Below are positions 37,701 through 49,772 of a DNA stretch of 64,000 bases, one piece after another. Within the stretch, counting starts at the first letter, position 1. The number at the start of each line of letters is the position of its first letter. Origin of the DNA: Casuarius casuarius (lineage: Eukaryota > Chordata > Aves > Casuariiformes > Casuariidae); the NCBI GenBank assembly GCA_003342895.1, contig PTFA01000275.1:372001-436000 (forward strand), in the 5' to 3' direction. A program made the position numbers and the translations under genes. The notes below the pieces were generated by a model. The model had not been told where the DNA came from, ran no database searches, and was given only the letters and a program-made list of their open reading frames with translations.

Positions 37701-40700
37701 AAGAACTTGGAAGAAAGGAAGTAAATTCACCAGAAGAGACAGCTACACATCATCAAAATCTTGCTTGTGCTATGGTTATTGCCAGAGAACTGAGATGAGT
37801 TTTGTGTTCACAAATGAAACATGACACAATCTTGTTTTGCATGGGCTTGCTTTCTGTAATGAAAGTTTTACACAGCTTAGCTTCATGAAGGAAAATGTTG
37901 ATTGAAAATATCTGTGACAGTTGTGGGTAGTTAACAAAGTTGCTATTATGGTGTTTCAATAAAATGCTATTTTAAATTCTAGGTACTAAACTGGTTCTAG
38001 TATAACAGCATTTGCTGAGACCGTACTATATATGTGTGAACTCATATTCCATTAAATGAGTCACTTTTCCTGACTGCCATCCCATTTGCTCAGTGGAATT
38101 ATGAAATTACTTACTGGGTAAAAAAACAAAACCAAATGTGAACTTCAGCTCCTATATTTCATGATGGTCAGTGATATTTTACCTGGCAGAATTTACAGAG
38201 TATGGAAGAGCCATTTAAAAGTTGTCGAACCTTGTGAAAATTTGTAATTAAGAAGACAAACTATCTTCCAAATGAAAATTATTGCTACCATATTTTTTGT
38301 GAGGATTATAGACATGTAATAATTTTTGAAAATGTAGATTATAACAGAGACAGTGGACCTTAAACATTGGCTATGCATGGCCTTTTTTTTTTTTTTCAGC
38401 TTATTGCTTTCTCAGGACATTTGAGCTTGTATTTACAACAGGGCAAGTCAAATAAAAATAAGCAATGGCTATTTCAATACAATAAATTCACATTTATGAA
38501 ATTATTTTCACAGGCCTTACTAGAGATTTCTTTTGCATCAAATGAACAACTTTGCAAAATCTGTTGCCTTCAGACATACTGCAGCTTTAGTCTACTCCAG
38601 TTAAACATATGCTACTAATTTAATTATTTTTCTGTATTTCCTAGGCTCTTGTACACAAAGTGATCACTAAGAAAGTATCCATAACTCGATTACGTATTGT
38701 GTGGAAGTAAAAATGTTAGAGAGGCTGATCTACTACACAAACCATGTATCTCCCGAAGACAAGAATTTTATAGACAAGAAAATTTGTTTCTATCGCTCTG
38801 TTCTCCTTTTCTCCTTTGTGGCTGAAAGAATGATGAAAGTCGTTGAAGGGAACTAAAGAATAGAGAATATAGCTAGGTATTGGACAATGTTAAAAATTCT
38901 TCCTGGGGTGGGGTTACAAGCAGTTTTAATATGCTTGTGGGTTAGATATGCATAACTGATGTGACAGTGCTACAGACTGTGCCATACAGTATGCATATTA
39001 GATGTAGTCTGGTAGAACATGGATTTGAATCTGCGCCTACCTGTCATTGAGCATATACCCATACCAGGGAACTGCTCATATATCACAAAATATGTATAAG
39101 CTGTGTTTGTTACATAATTCAAATTACAAAAATGGTCCAGGATGCCTTTTTTTCTCCTGCTATCCAAGCTTCCACAAAAATAAATTAAAAATTAAAATGT
39201 GAAATGCTATTAAAAGTTACTTGCCATGAAACCAAAAGCTATTTTATATTTTACACAACTGCAAGGTAAAGATTGAAGTTCTAATTTATATTCATTTTAC
39301 AGAGCTGATAACTCAAAGCAAAGATCCAGAGAGACTTGGACTCTTAGGTGTGGAGTCAAAGAGTCATATTGAAGCTCCTTTCCAAGTTATGAGAAATAAA
39401 CAGGCATTTCCAGACAGCGATGCACTCAATTTTAAAGTAGATATGTGAGACGAATTGCCCCCAGGATATATCTGCACTGATTATAGGAAATTACTGGAAA
39501 CGTGGTTTTGCTTAAATACTTACTTTCTAGAAAGCTATTGATAAAGTGAGATGAGATCTCTCTTTTCTTTGGGCATTCTTCTTGCAAAATATCTGTTTTT
39601 CTAAAGACAATTTAAGATTAAAATTTGTTTTGGTAAGTGTAAGATTTGCTTTTTCTTCTTCCTCTGTCAAATAACATGTATTTTAAACTCTAACACTGGA
39701 AACACCCAAACATTTATATACAATTAAGAGTTGGGTGAGCTGTGACAGGCCACTGTTAATATTCTGTTTTTATAGTATTTCTTTCTGGTTGACTGTACCA
39801 AAGAAAATATCATGTGAATGTTCCTCACACAAAAGCACAGCAGATGAAAAAGAAATAAAATAAAAAGCAAAAAACAAAAATCTTTTTCACTGAAAAAGAA
39901 CATGAATCCAAAATTTTAATATTGAAAAAAAAAAAGTCAGGTGACAAAGGTAGATTAACTTTGCCAATCCAATACACATACCTTGTCTATGTTATATTAA
40001 ACAAATTTCATTGACAGTGTCCCTACTTCTGATGCATCTGGCTGCATATGCTTGGTGATAAGCACCTTTAGGCTAGATATCAAAGGCCATTGGAGTTCAA
40101 AGCACATTATATATTTCAACAGCTTGAAATAAACATACAGTTTCATGAAATCAGCGTTCCATGCTGGAAAAAGAGAATAAAAGAAGTACTGTCATTATCA
40201 GATTGGGCTATAAGGGTTACAATGACTGGAGCATGTGCATAAAAGCATTCGGTTGTGAAATGGAATACTTTGTTATACTTCAATTCAGCATTAAATAACC
40301 CTTTGCAATGGCTGCCTGAGTCAAGCTGAACAAAATTTGGGACTTCTCAAAACAAGGACAAGATTTTGAGGAGATCACACTGAACACTTCTATGACTGGC
40401 ATTTACAAAAACAGGTACAGGGTGGGTGGTTTGTTTCCAGCCTTTTATTCATTACTTCTATTAGAGCTATACAATAAAAATAATGCATGAACTAACATTT
40501 TTCAAAGTACTGCTCTAATTATTGAGAATCTATTGACATTATTATGTTTTTAAGTGAGATTTTGGTTCAGTTTAAGAGACCACAATATTTACAGAATATG
40601 TAAATAAATCGTATTAATAAACCTTTGCCTTTGATCAACGATATTTTTTGTTTTGCTATTTAGTGTTCAACTTCTGACTCATAACTATCCATGCATTAAT

Positions 40701-41340
40701 TAGTTTTCTTTTTTGTTATTTATAACATAGATTCCGTGAGCTGCTAAACCTTGTGCAGAAGTATGTAGATCAGTATGATTAACACACACAGTTGTATATC
40801 TGAGTGTGGTTGTGTGGTTGCTACTTGATAGCTTATAGAAGTGAGATTTTGGAGTAAATATCTTGGTCATTGTATCTAAACAGGTTGGACTGAGCTCATC
40901 TGTATAATTTTGGTGCCTAAATTAGAAAGACAGATTCTGTCTAACACCTTCAGAATAAGGTGTTGTTACTCCCCATCGCTTACACTGGGAATTTAGGCAC
41001 CCACTGGACAAGTGGTGGTTCAATTAGGCTATGCTTGTAAATCAAATACTGCTTGTGAATTTTCTTGTGCTCTAGGCCTCACTAATCTATGACATTAAAC
41101 TGTTAAAATGACCCCGGAGCACAGCTCTGGCCTGTGCCAACTAGCACACCTCCAAGCAGATCCTGGACACGATTTAGGAATTGGCACAGGTCAGGTACCA
41201 ATCCCAATGTACTGTTTGCAAGCAGTACCTTCTTTTTGAGAAAAAAAAAAAATGCCTAATAGTATGGATGCAGGATCTTTGCTGCCTTTTATGCCAGCCA
41301 GATATCAGCCCGAGGCATGTTTAATTTACTAGTACAAATG
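34761..41340. other. AT-rich DNA, no supported gene
   Basis: No recognisable gene. Near 40.91-41.0 kb, GGTGCCTAAATTAG and AATTTAGGCACCCA appear as a loosely inverted pair, consistent with the unclassified repeat family. At about 41.13-41.19 kb, CCTGTGCCAA and TTGGCACAGG form a spaced 10-bp inverted repeat. Confidence 0.45.
35844..35867 (+). repeat. G-run cluster (possible G-quadruplex)
   Basis: G5-C-G10-AGA-G5 on the + strand. The runs and short loops could support a four-tract quadruplex. In AT-rich surroundings this is an outlier; no promoter or gene is adjacent. Confidence 0.85.
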
Positions 41341-41637
41341 TCACCTTATGTACTTAAATAGATACGTTGGATGCGACATATGCTGTCTACATCTCTCCTC
41401 ACAGTTCAGGTTCCTTGGAGAGAGTGGCATGTTCATATTTTCACCTAAACTCACGCTCTGCCTTGCAGATCTCATCATTGTCATCCAGGCCTCAGGTATT
41501 CCACATCCGCAGAAAAGAGCGATCCATAGAAGTAAACAGATCAGAGTGATTGCAACTGCTGCTATTCTTTTAAATGCAGGTGTTTTAGAAATGTAGGTGT
41601 GGTGAGGTGATGTGTTTAAGAATTTTCCTGTAGTCAT
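41341..41637 (-). other. Open frame with one predicted membrane segment, unassigned
   Basis: A 98-codon - strand open frame contains a hydrophobic stretch, RIAAVAITLICLLLWIALFC, flanked by charged residues, so a single membrane segment would be predicted if it were translated. The first codon is not a clear ATG in good context. The same region also has + strand open frames of 82 and 60 codons, showing simply that stops are scarce here. Five or more CpGs within about 180 bases make it stand out. I do not recognise the sequence. It could be an exon, a decayed element or chance. Confidence 0.15.
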
Positions 41638-43573
41638 ATTCCCTTAAGCATGGCAGTCATCATTTTCAGACTGGGTAAAACTGATAGTCTTTGCTGTCAT
41701 CCGGGCGCTAATATATGTTTAACAAATACCCCTGTGTGTCAATTTTAATTTTATCTCCCTCCTCTGGATTTAAAAATGATTAAAAATAAGTTCAATTTAA
41801 TTTAACTATCAAATTAATATTATGGAACAGAATAATTAAAGAAGTTGGTGTTGATAGGTTTATAGCTAAACAGTGGTGTCCCCATGATGGGGAGACTCAA
41901 AAACCTAGACTGTGAGTCAAAAAAAAAGTGGGATACACTATAACAAGTATTCCACTCTGACAAATTCTGTCTCAATCTTAAAAATATCTCTCTGTATTAG
42001 AAAGCATATATCTTACAAGTAGTGTTTGTATATTAAATAGTGATAATGATTTTTCTCTACCTATACCTCTTTCTTTGCTTATACCCCTATAAAAATGAAA
42101 ATGGTTGATGTATTTATGTAGTTTGAAAAATTGTTATTCCAATCTTTATTGTGATTATGATTCAGATTATGACCTCAATTATCAACATAAAAGACTTCCT
42201 GTAAAATAGAGATCCAGTAATTTAGATCCAAGTTCTAGAAATCATTTTGACTTCAGGACTCTTTTTTTTTATACATCAGCTGCTAGCATAGTATCATACT
42301 TATCTCTGTCCTTTTTCAGTGTGGGGAAAAGAGCAGCATTTAAATGCTTGCTGGGGAAATATGTTGGACCTATGGAGGAAGTATTTTCCACAGCTCTGTG
42401 GGAAGCAAGTTTTAATGTTTTTTGAGCAGCAAATATCATGGAAATTCAGCATAATATTGGGAAGAATGAAAATGTTTCCTGAAATAAAAGCAAGGGGAAA
42501 GACTACTTATTCTGACATTCAGGTAGGCGTACCATGCCAGACATTTATTTTGGAAGGGCCAAGAGGGAGCACTGCTTTCTATTCTTTGTAGAAGCTAGTT
42601 TATATGGATGATTTTTATATGGAGCAGAACATACTTAGCTAAGGAGGACTGAGTATTAACATTTGGCATAGTATACGTAGTGCTGTAAATCAAATTTCTT
42701 CTGTAGCTTTGAAGTAAATTCTGGAAGGGCACCTCAGAATAAGCCTTTACTACTCCCACTTCCGCTAAAACAGTTCTTCACTGGTGAGATTCTTTTCTGC
42801 CACAAATATTCCTATTTCTGAAAGTACCAAATTTCTATTCTAAAACATAATCAAAGCAAACAAGGAAGGCTGGATCTGTAGTAACATAAATCCTGTGGAA
42901 TCTTTCAGGGTACTAGCTTGAATGAATCAGTCAGCCATAGGAAGACATTCATGCTCATAAAAACTTTTTGCTTTCCTTCATATCACAAAAAGGAACTGAG
43001 ATTGAAGGAGTAAACCCTTGGAAACGACTCCAATTCTAAACTTTGGGAAATGTGATTAAATTAACAAGTCTGCTATATTAAAAAGTAAGGTTTGTAGCAT
43101 TATGCCAATACCTCATAAAAATCTTTTGGCTTATTATCTGTATAATAGTTCCTGCAAAATTAGGAACAGTGCTCTGTATTTTTCTTTTTTCCTGTGTTCT
43201 CTGTATGTATCACAACATTATCATGTTTTTATTGTAGTGACACATACAGTAGTAGGCAATTAAGATAAGAACATTTATAGTCGATGATTGAATCTATACG
43301 TTCATGGAAGTGTGATAGCTCTGTCAAGAAGAAATACTTGAAGATCTTTAAAATGTCTGGTACTTTTGCAAAATAAAATTGGCAATTTATGTATATATAA
43401 ACTCAATGAGTCTTTTCTTAACTGCTTGGTCACTGACATTTTAAGCTTTTTCTTTTTTTCTTAATTGTACATACAACTGTACTGTTTAAATTTTTTTCCA
43501 AATAAGTTACAAGCACATGTATGAGAAATAAATATTTTAAAAGAATTAACTACTTCCAGAAAAAAATGAACAG

Positions 43574-43609
43574 CAAACAAACAACCAAAAAACAAACAAC
43601 CAAAAAAAA
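43574..43609. repeat. CAAA/CAACC simple repeat
   Basis: CAAACAACCAAAAAA occurs twice in tandem within an A-rich run. Confidence 0.85.
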
Positions 43610-44465
43610 TGCCTATAGTAGATTTTAACATTTGTACATTACTAACTGTAAATATGAATCCAAAGAAAATAACAAATTCAATAAACAAAATGCTATATTC
43701 CCCAATACATAGTAATAGCTCAAAGGAGATACAGAGTTCTACACATTCAAGATCGTATTCACTGGTCTTGAAAATGCTGATCTGCTGCATATAACAGTAA
43801 AAGCATAAGGCATTAAGTATAGAATCTGAAATCAATAGCAAAGAAAACCATTCCAAGCTCATTCTAATAGGAAAGTGATTTGCACCAGAAACTGTTAAAT
43901 TAATCTCAGAAGTTTGCTGATAGAAACAAATTTTCCTTTTTTTTAATTTACTCCAGGGAAGCTAGGACTTTTAGAAATTGCTCATGTAGAATTTTTCTTT
44001 GAATAATTAAATAGAAACTATTGGTCAGCACAGTTAGAACAATAAGAAGGAAATCATATGTTTTCCAGCTCTCTCTGGCACTAGACTAAATATATAGGGC
44101 TCTGTTGCCCAGCCTTTTATGCCTCTTTATGATGATTTTTTTCCTCTGTGGCAATGAGCAACCAGAACTGGCAGTGTTCTCTGTCACCTGTTTGGTATTT
44201 TCTGCCTTTGAAAAGAGTGTCTTTTGCTCACATAGCTCAAATGTTTGAGGATGCATCCCTCTGTCTGTGTCACACAAAAATTCAGGAAGTCTGCCAATTC
44301 ATTCCCTTTATTCCCTTTGGAAGAACAATTAACTGCTTTGTAGTGGTGCAAAATGGCTTAATACTGTAGTAAGGAGTATCCTGCAATGAGTGAATGCTTT
44401 CAGTATACTGGCCTTGTATGAACCTGTCATTCAGACCCAGGAAAGCAATAACTTTTGCTCTCAGT

Positions 44466-44483
44466 AAAAAAAAAAAAAAAAAA
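44466..44483 (+). repeat. A18 homopolymer
   Basis: Eighteen A residues followed by GAAAGAAAAAAG. No AATAAA lies just upstream, so a retroposon tail is not indicated. Confidence 0.9.
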
Positions 44484-45363
44484 GAAAGAAAAAAGTCTTG
44501 CTCTGGGTGCTTTTCAAGTCATGTTTAAGATACTTCTGAAATGGGGATGAAACTGACCTTTGCTTTGGGATTCTCTTACGACTGCATCAGTTCTCCGAGC
44601 TTTTCAAGTGTTTGGAAAAAAAAAAAAACCCTGCTTTGTCCTTCTCCTGGAGGGAAGCAGCGTTGTTCCTGGGCAGAATCTGTGCTACGTCTCAGAGCAT
44701 TCCTTTGCTTTCTTTTAATGAGGGGATTTATGAAGACTTTGAAATCAAAACCTTAATATAATCTGTATCTCATTTTGTAAGTGTCTCCATTGTACTACAA
44801 AAACATTTTGAATGACACTGTTTTAAAGAATTTGTTGGTTATATTAAGATTTTTTTTTCCATTTCATAGTAAGGTATGGAGGGAGATTTGGGGTAAGTAA
44901 TGAATTACAAATATAGCATTTTACTCAGATAAAATTATAGTTACTTGAGGAATGTAATACTTGCTATGCAAGACATATCAGCTGTATATCAGAGATGTGT
45001 TGTTGCCAGGCATAGCAAGTCACTTGCAAAGTTAATTTGTAATAATAACAATAATGAATAAGTGCTGATATATACTTAAAATAAATATAAAGGAGCTACT
45101 GTACCTCATTATCCCTTTCTGCTGTAACATAACACAAGTCACAGCTGATGTTGCCCTGCTCTATTTTGAATCTACACAGAAAGACATTGCTTTGATTTTA
45201 GCAATGCAGAAGCATTAACTTAATCTCTCCTTGTTTTTTGCTGAGTAGATATGCAGCACCATAGTGTAGGGATACTTTTGAGTGGGCTGAACATAACTAC
45301 CACGTATTTAACTGAATCTATCTAAACTAATTCTAAACCGGAGCTCCAAAGTTCTATGATACA

Positions 45364-45619
45364 TTAGCAAAAAGAAGCTTTTGAGATGATCAGCTGGTCA
45401 GTCTGAACATAACTCCACCTTCGGCTTGGTCTGTCTGGAGGAAATGGCAAACTTTTGTCATTTGGCTGGTGATAGTACAAGCTCAATTTCATATGTGTCA
45501 TATGAGTTAATGTTTCGTCCTGTTCTTCTTCAGTAAGTATCATTACCATTGGAACTGAAGCAGCCAAATCCTTAGGTACAGAACTACTCAAACAAATCTC
45601 AACTACTGAAAACATCTGC
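45364..45619 (-). CDS. Exon-like segment, unrecognised protein (possible terminal exon)
   Basis: On the - strand a good acceptor (CCTTTTCCTTAACAG, with a branch-point-like CCTTAAC upstream) ends at 45620. An open frame then runs 83 codons from ATG at 45615 to TAA at 45364. Its composition is balanced and coding-like: SVPKDLAASVPMVMILTEEE, then YYHQPNDKSLPFPPDRPSRR, ending near QLIISKASFC. It could be a last coding exon ending at that TAA, or an internal exon using the AAG|GTGGAG donor match near 45424. A second coding-like segment lies 1 kb upstream on the same strand (46663-46878). I do not recognise the protein. Chance is the main alternative, since frames of this length occur randomly here, but the composition and acceptor make this one of the better candidates. 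Confidence 0.3.
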
Positions 45620-46662
45620 CTGTTAAGGAAAAGGTTAAGGAGTTGAGGTGGAAAAATAACTACTACTTTTTATTTATTTTAATTTCTGTTGATCAAATCC
45701 TCACTTCCTCACTCTTAAAAAAATAAAAGTGATTTATACCAAGAACTTTTCCCATTATAAAATACTAAAAAAAAAAAAGGTTCTAGTGGGAGAAGATCTG
45801 TCCAATGTGAAGCATTTTAAGAATCACACCACAGCTTTTCTTCAAGATTACAAATAGTATTCCACAAGACTTTTTGCTTTATAATCTATCTGAATAAATA
45901 CATATTTGAATACTTCCATGTCTGTGTACTGTCTCTTGAGACAATTTTTTCCTTAATGAATGTAACTGTGGAATGATCAGACAAAAATTTCTAAGGAAAA
46001 AAAAAAAAGCATACCAAAACCCCCAGAATGAGAGCAAACACCAAAAGGTTCATCAAACATGCTGTAAATGATGCTATGCAATTTTTTTTTGCATTATACC
46101 TGTATACCATGATAGCTGAGAAAGTGGACATTCTCAGGTAAGATCAAATCTATTGCTGATAATTGCTGATTGATTGCTGATTTGATATTTTACATCTTTG
46201 GTGCCAGATTAACATAATTTAAAAAGATATTATGCACCGGTTGATTATCATAATCCTTTATGTCAGTGTTCTTGGCCAATACAAACATAGAATAAAACAA
46301 TTTATAAGGACCTCCAATGAAGAAGGGCTGAAATGTCAGATTGCTTATAGTAGTCAGCACTGGGATCAGCAAATATCAATGGGCAGATTAGGAGTGATTT
46401 AATTTCATAATTTATCTCTCTTCATTAACATACAGTTTAGTTTGTCTTAAAACTTGTCTTGAAGCAAAACTGATATCAACACTGACTATTAGAATTCAGT
46501 TTGTTTTACATTGTATTTACATTGGAAAGGAATTAAGCTTAAAAGAAACAAATATTTGCATATGGAAATGGTGCCAAACTCCTATATGGCTACAGTCTCC
46601 AGTTCAAGAGTTTTTATTCTGTCCTAAACTTAATCTGTCTGTCAGTATTGAATTTATGTACT

Positions 46663-46878
46663 GAATTGATGGAGGACCCATCTTGCAAGTGGTTCAAGGC
46701 TGTCCAAACAAATAGTCGTAGGTTCATACTCATATTCCTGGACTGAGGAGCATTTGAAGTGCACCTGGAGTGGGACTTGTGGTTTAGTTTCCTTGTAAAA
46801 GACTCTAGCTTGCAAGCACCAGAACAGCTCTGCAAAGTCGACCAAAGTGCAGTCACTGGCAGTAGTCAGGGCATTCAC
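46663..46878 (-). CDS. Exon-like segment, unrecognised protein
   Basis: The - strand reads an open frame of 74 codons from GTG at 46878, just after an AG (GGATTTCAG|GTG), to a TAA at 46654. The peptide starts VNALTTASDCTLVDFAELFW and continues with FYKETKPQVPLQVHFKCSS and LDSLEPLARWVLHQFS. It has mixed charge, several Trp and Cys, and third-position C/G enrichment against an AT-rich background, all unlike the usual chance frames here. A possible donor, TTCA|GTACAT, lies just before the stop but is weak, and the acceptor's pyrimidine tract is poor. The phases do not join simply to the segment at 45.4-45.6 kb. It may be an internal exon, a retrocopy piece or chance. I do not recognise the family. 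Confidence 0.28.
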
Positions 46879-47559
46879 CTGAAATCCATGCTACTGCTCT
46901 GAACCTAAATGTTAACTAAAATGCAAGCTTTATTAACTACACAAAAAGTATTTTTGAAGTTGAGTAAATCTTTATGTTGTATACCGTAGCAATGTATAAA
47001 CTATTAGAATTTTTGAAAGCCATGTCTTGGAACTAGCTTTTAATTTTCTATTTAAAGTCTGAATGATAGCTTCTTTACTTCTGTGAATCAAAACTGATAA
47101 AATAGATAGTCAAAAAATAAATATATATTAATTCTAATAAAGTAAATTAATATATATTTACAATTTTCCTCTTACTTGTGTCTTTTTTTTAAAGTGACCT
47201 CTCTGTCTCTGTATGAGTCTTTATATATCTTTAATCACCTTTCATCACCTTCTCTGATTCTAACTATTCAATAATTTTTTGAGATAATATGAAGAATGCT
47301 GAAATATAATTTTGTTCAAGTTCAAAATACAATTTCCAAATTTGGAAATAAGCTTTCTAATACATCCTACTGCTCATTCTTGTTATCATCTTGTTTTCTT
47401 TTTTACCTGTTGTTACACAGTTAGACAACGTCTTCTTTGAACTGCTTATTGCAATATCCTAATCCATTCTCAGAGGTGATATGACACACACAGAACCTTG
47501 GAAAATATGTTAGCAATTCTAATATTTCCTTCAAAATTCAATATTTTACAGTCATACAT
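46879..47559. other. AT-rich DNA, no gene seen
   Basis: Includes an AT-only stretch around 47.10-47.16 kb. Nothing else is recognisable. Confidence 0.5.
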
Positions 47560-48050
47560 CTATGGCCTTTTGAAGTTTTCATAGTCTGTCTGGAAGTGAT
47601 CAACTTAATTTTTTTGTTGCTGCCTCACTGTTAGATTAATTTCCAAATCATTGATGCAAATATGTAAGTATATGAAAACTAGTATAGAACCTCAGAATAT
47701 CTTACTATTTATCTTTTGTCATATTTAAATATTGATCATTTATACTTCTCTTTGCTTTAGATTTTAGATTCTAAATAGTTTTTGATACATGACAAAATTT
47801 TGTTCCTTAGTCTATGGTTATTCATTTTCTATAGTAGTGTCTTGTGTGGCACCTTGTTAGGAGCCTTTTGGAAGTCTACATAAATTATGTCTTCTCCTTT
47901 GCCTTCACCCAGTATCTTGTTGACATTTCTAGGAATTCTAACAGACAAGATAAATTTCCCTTTCTAGAAACTATAGTGATTAGATCCATTTAAAAACTTG
48001 TATCTTCTGAAGAGTCACTAAGTAGAATAGAAATTTGACCATGGCTCTTT
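47560..48050 (-). mobile_element. CR1-like LINE, reverse-transcriptase remnant
   Basis: Read on the - strand, about 47895-47830 gives EDIIYVDFQKAPNKVPHKTL, which matches the CR1-clade reverse-transcriptase block (D-x-V-Y-L-D-F-x-K-A-F-D-x-V-P-H-x-x-L). Upstream on the same strand, about 47985-47900 reads a decayed form of the preceding block (FILSVRIPRNVNKILGEGKG, where family members have a stretch ending in E/D-G-K). Downstream, about 47670-47645 reads HICINDLEI, the decayed F-I-N-D-L block. Order and spacing fit one element. Several stops and frame breaks show it is dead and old. It is antisense to the other three CR1-like pieces. Confidence 0.75.
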
Positions 48051-49753
48051 TTAATGAGACCAAAAGAAACCTTTCTTTTTTTTTTTTTTTTTTCATTACC
48101 AGACTACTTAGTAGTAATTAAGAAACTGTCATCTACAGATTGGAACACTCCCAAGCTAGCTGGGGCATCCTAAAATAATATGCTAGACAAAAAGCAAAAT
48201 GTAATATGGGTATTTTCCAAATTTCTTATAAATGGTCATATTTTGTCAGTAGCAGGCACTGATTTTTTTTTTTTTTCCCTTAAGAACGAGTTTTAAACAA
48301 TGAATTTTTAAAGGACATCATAGGATGAATGTAGCAGCGTTAGCAAACAGCTTTCTAGGACACATGAAGATGAAAAAAATGCACATTCTATTGTTCAGCA
48401 TATAGAAAAAACATGATTTATGGCATATTCACTCAGATTTCATAAGGGGAAAAAAAAAAGATATCATTTCCTTCCATCTGGGTCTGCATAGAATATTTTT
48501 CTGAAATGTTGGTATGTTTGTTTTGATATTCCACAGACACAATCTGAAAGTGCATCTTAATACCTTTTCCAACCCACCTCAGCCACAAACTGGTCCAGAA
48601 TATTAGATGGAAACAGGACAGAGAAGACTATAATATCCTATGAGGATACTTCAGATAAAAGAAGCATAAAGAATACATAAAATAGAAAAAAAGTCAAACG
48701 CAAACACACTGTAGTGAGTAGTGAAGGCTGTCAGAATTATAATAAAAAACACACTTTTGCTGAGTATCAAGACAATTCACTTGATTCAGCCGAGAAAGTC
48801 AGAAGTGCATTTTTTGTATCTCCATCTGTTCCTTGGAGCTGCTCTAGTACTCCATGAGTCTTGCAGTTTAGCTACTGAATTTACCAAGTCTAGGGTCAAA
48901 GGATTGACTATGCTTCCTATTACGTACCACATAATTTACTTGTTTTTCAAAATAAGCCTTGCAGGAGTGATGAGTTAAAGTTTTATATCCTGCATTATTG
49001 TAGGAAAAGATCATCTGCTTAAAGATTCACGAGCCTAATATCTAGGACTATTTTTTTCCCTTTCTGCCTCATTACTTGGGGAAAATTGTCCATTGGTAAA
49101 TAGCAAATGTGATCTCATAACTGAAAAATCACTATGGGAAAGAAAAACTTAAAAAATTTAGGCTTGATTCCTTCTAGTTTCTTCCAGTTCTTGAGGCAAA
49201 AATTATTTTGATGTTTCTGAGTGAATTCATTGTTTTCCTAGTTAGTGTGTATTACAGGATACACAATTGGGTTGTGAGGTTTCTATCCAACAGGAAAGGA
49301 AAAGTGCTCAGAGGTAGAAAAGCAGTTCATTTGCAGTTGATTACCATGTGTAAAGAAATATACAGTGGTACATAAAGATTCACCAGATTGTGAACCTTGC
49401 TAAGAGGCTGCTTGTACAATAACATTCATATTGCTCTATGTGCTACACTACCACTAGAATGAAATAAATGCTAGCTGTAGCATTATGTACTTGTATTAGA
49501 AAATGTGTGACCGCTTAGCTGAAAAGTTATTTTTTGGTTAAGTGTATGACCTTGAGAGTCTTCCTGTAATTTTTCATACTCGCTCTTATCTTTGGCCACA
49601 TAATGGATTTTCCCTTTGGATATATTTTAAAGAGCAGTTATGGGTAGAGAAGAAAATCTGTAAAAATGAAATCTTCTTACTCAACAGTACTGCACTCTGG
49701 GTATATTTTAAATCGCATATGCTTTCTATAATGACAAAAAAGAATTTTCATTA

Positions 49754-49772
49754 TTTTTTTTGGGGGGGGGGG
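49754..49772 (+). repeat. T8G11 homopolymer junction
   Basis: Eight T residues followed directly by eleven G residues. The G11 run is a rare outlier in this AT-rich DNA and a likely indel hotspot. Confidence 0.9.

Larger units (their letters stand above)
41638..45363. other. AT-rich DNA, no supported gene
   Basis: Holds A/T runs, a CAAA-type repeat at 43.57 kb and an A18 run at 44.47 kb. A 133-codon - strand open frame at 43461-43862 is Phe/Ile/Cys-rich and typical of chance frames in AT-rich DNA. Confidence 0.45.

Noticed and set aside
43461..43862. 133-codon hydrophobic open frame on the - strand
   Set aside because: The Phe/Ile/Cys/Tyr-rich composition is what AT-rich DNA gives. The apparent membrane segments reflect T-rich codons.
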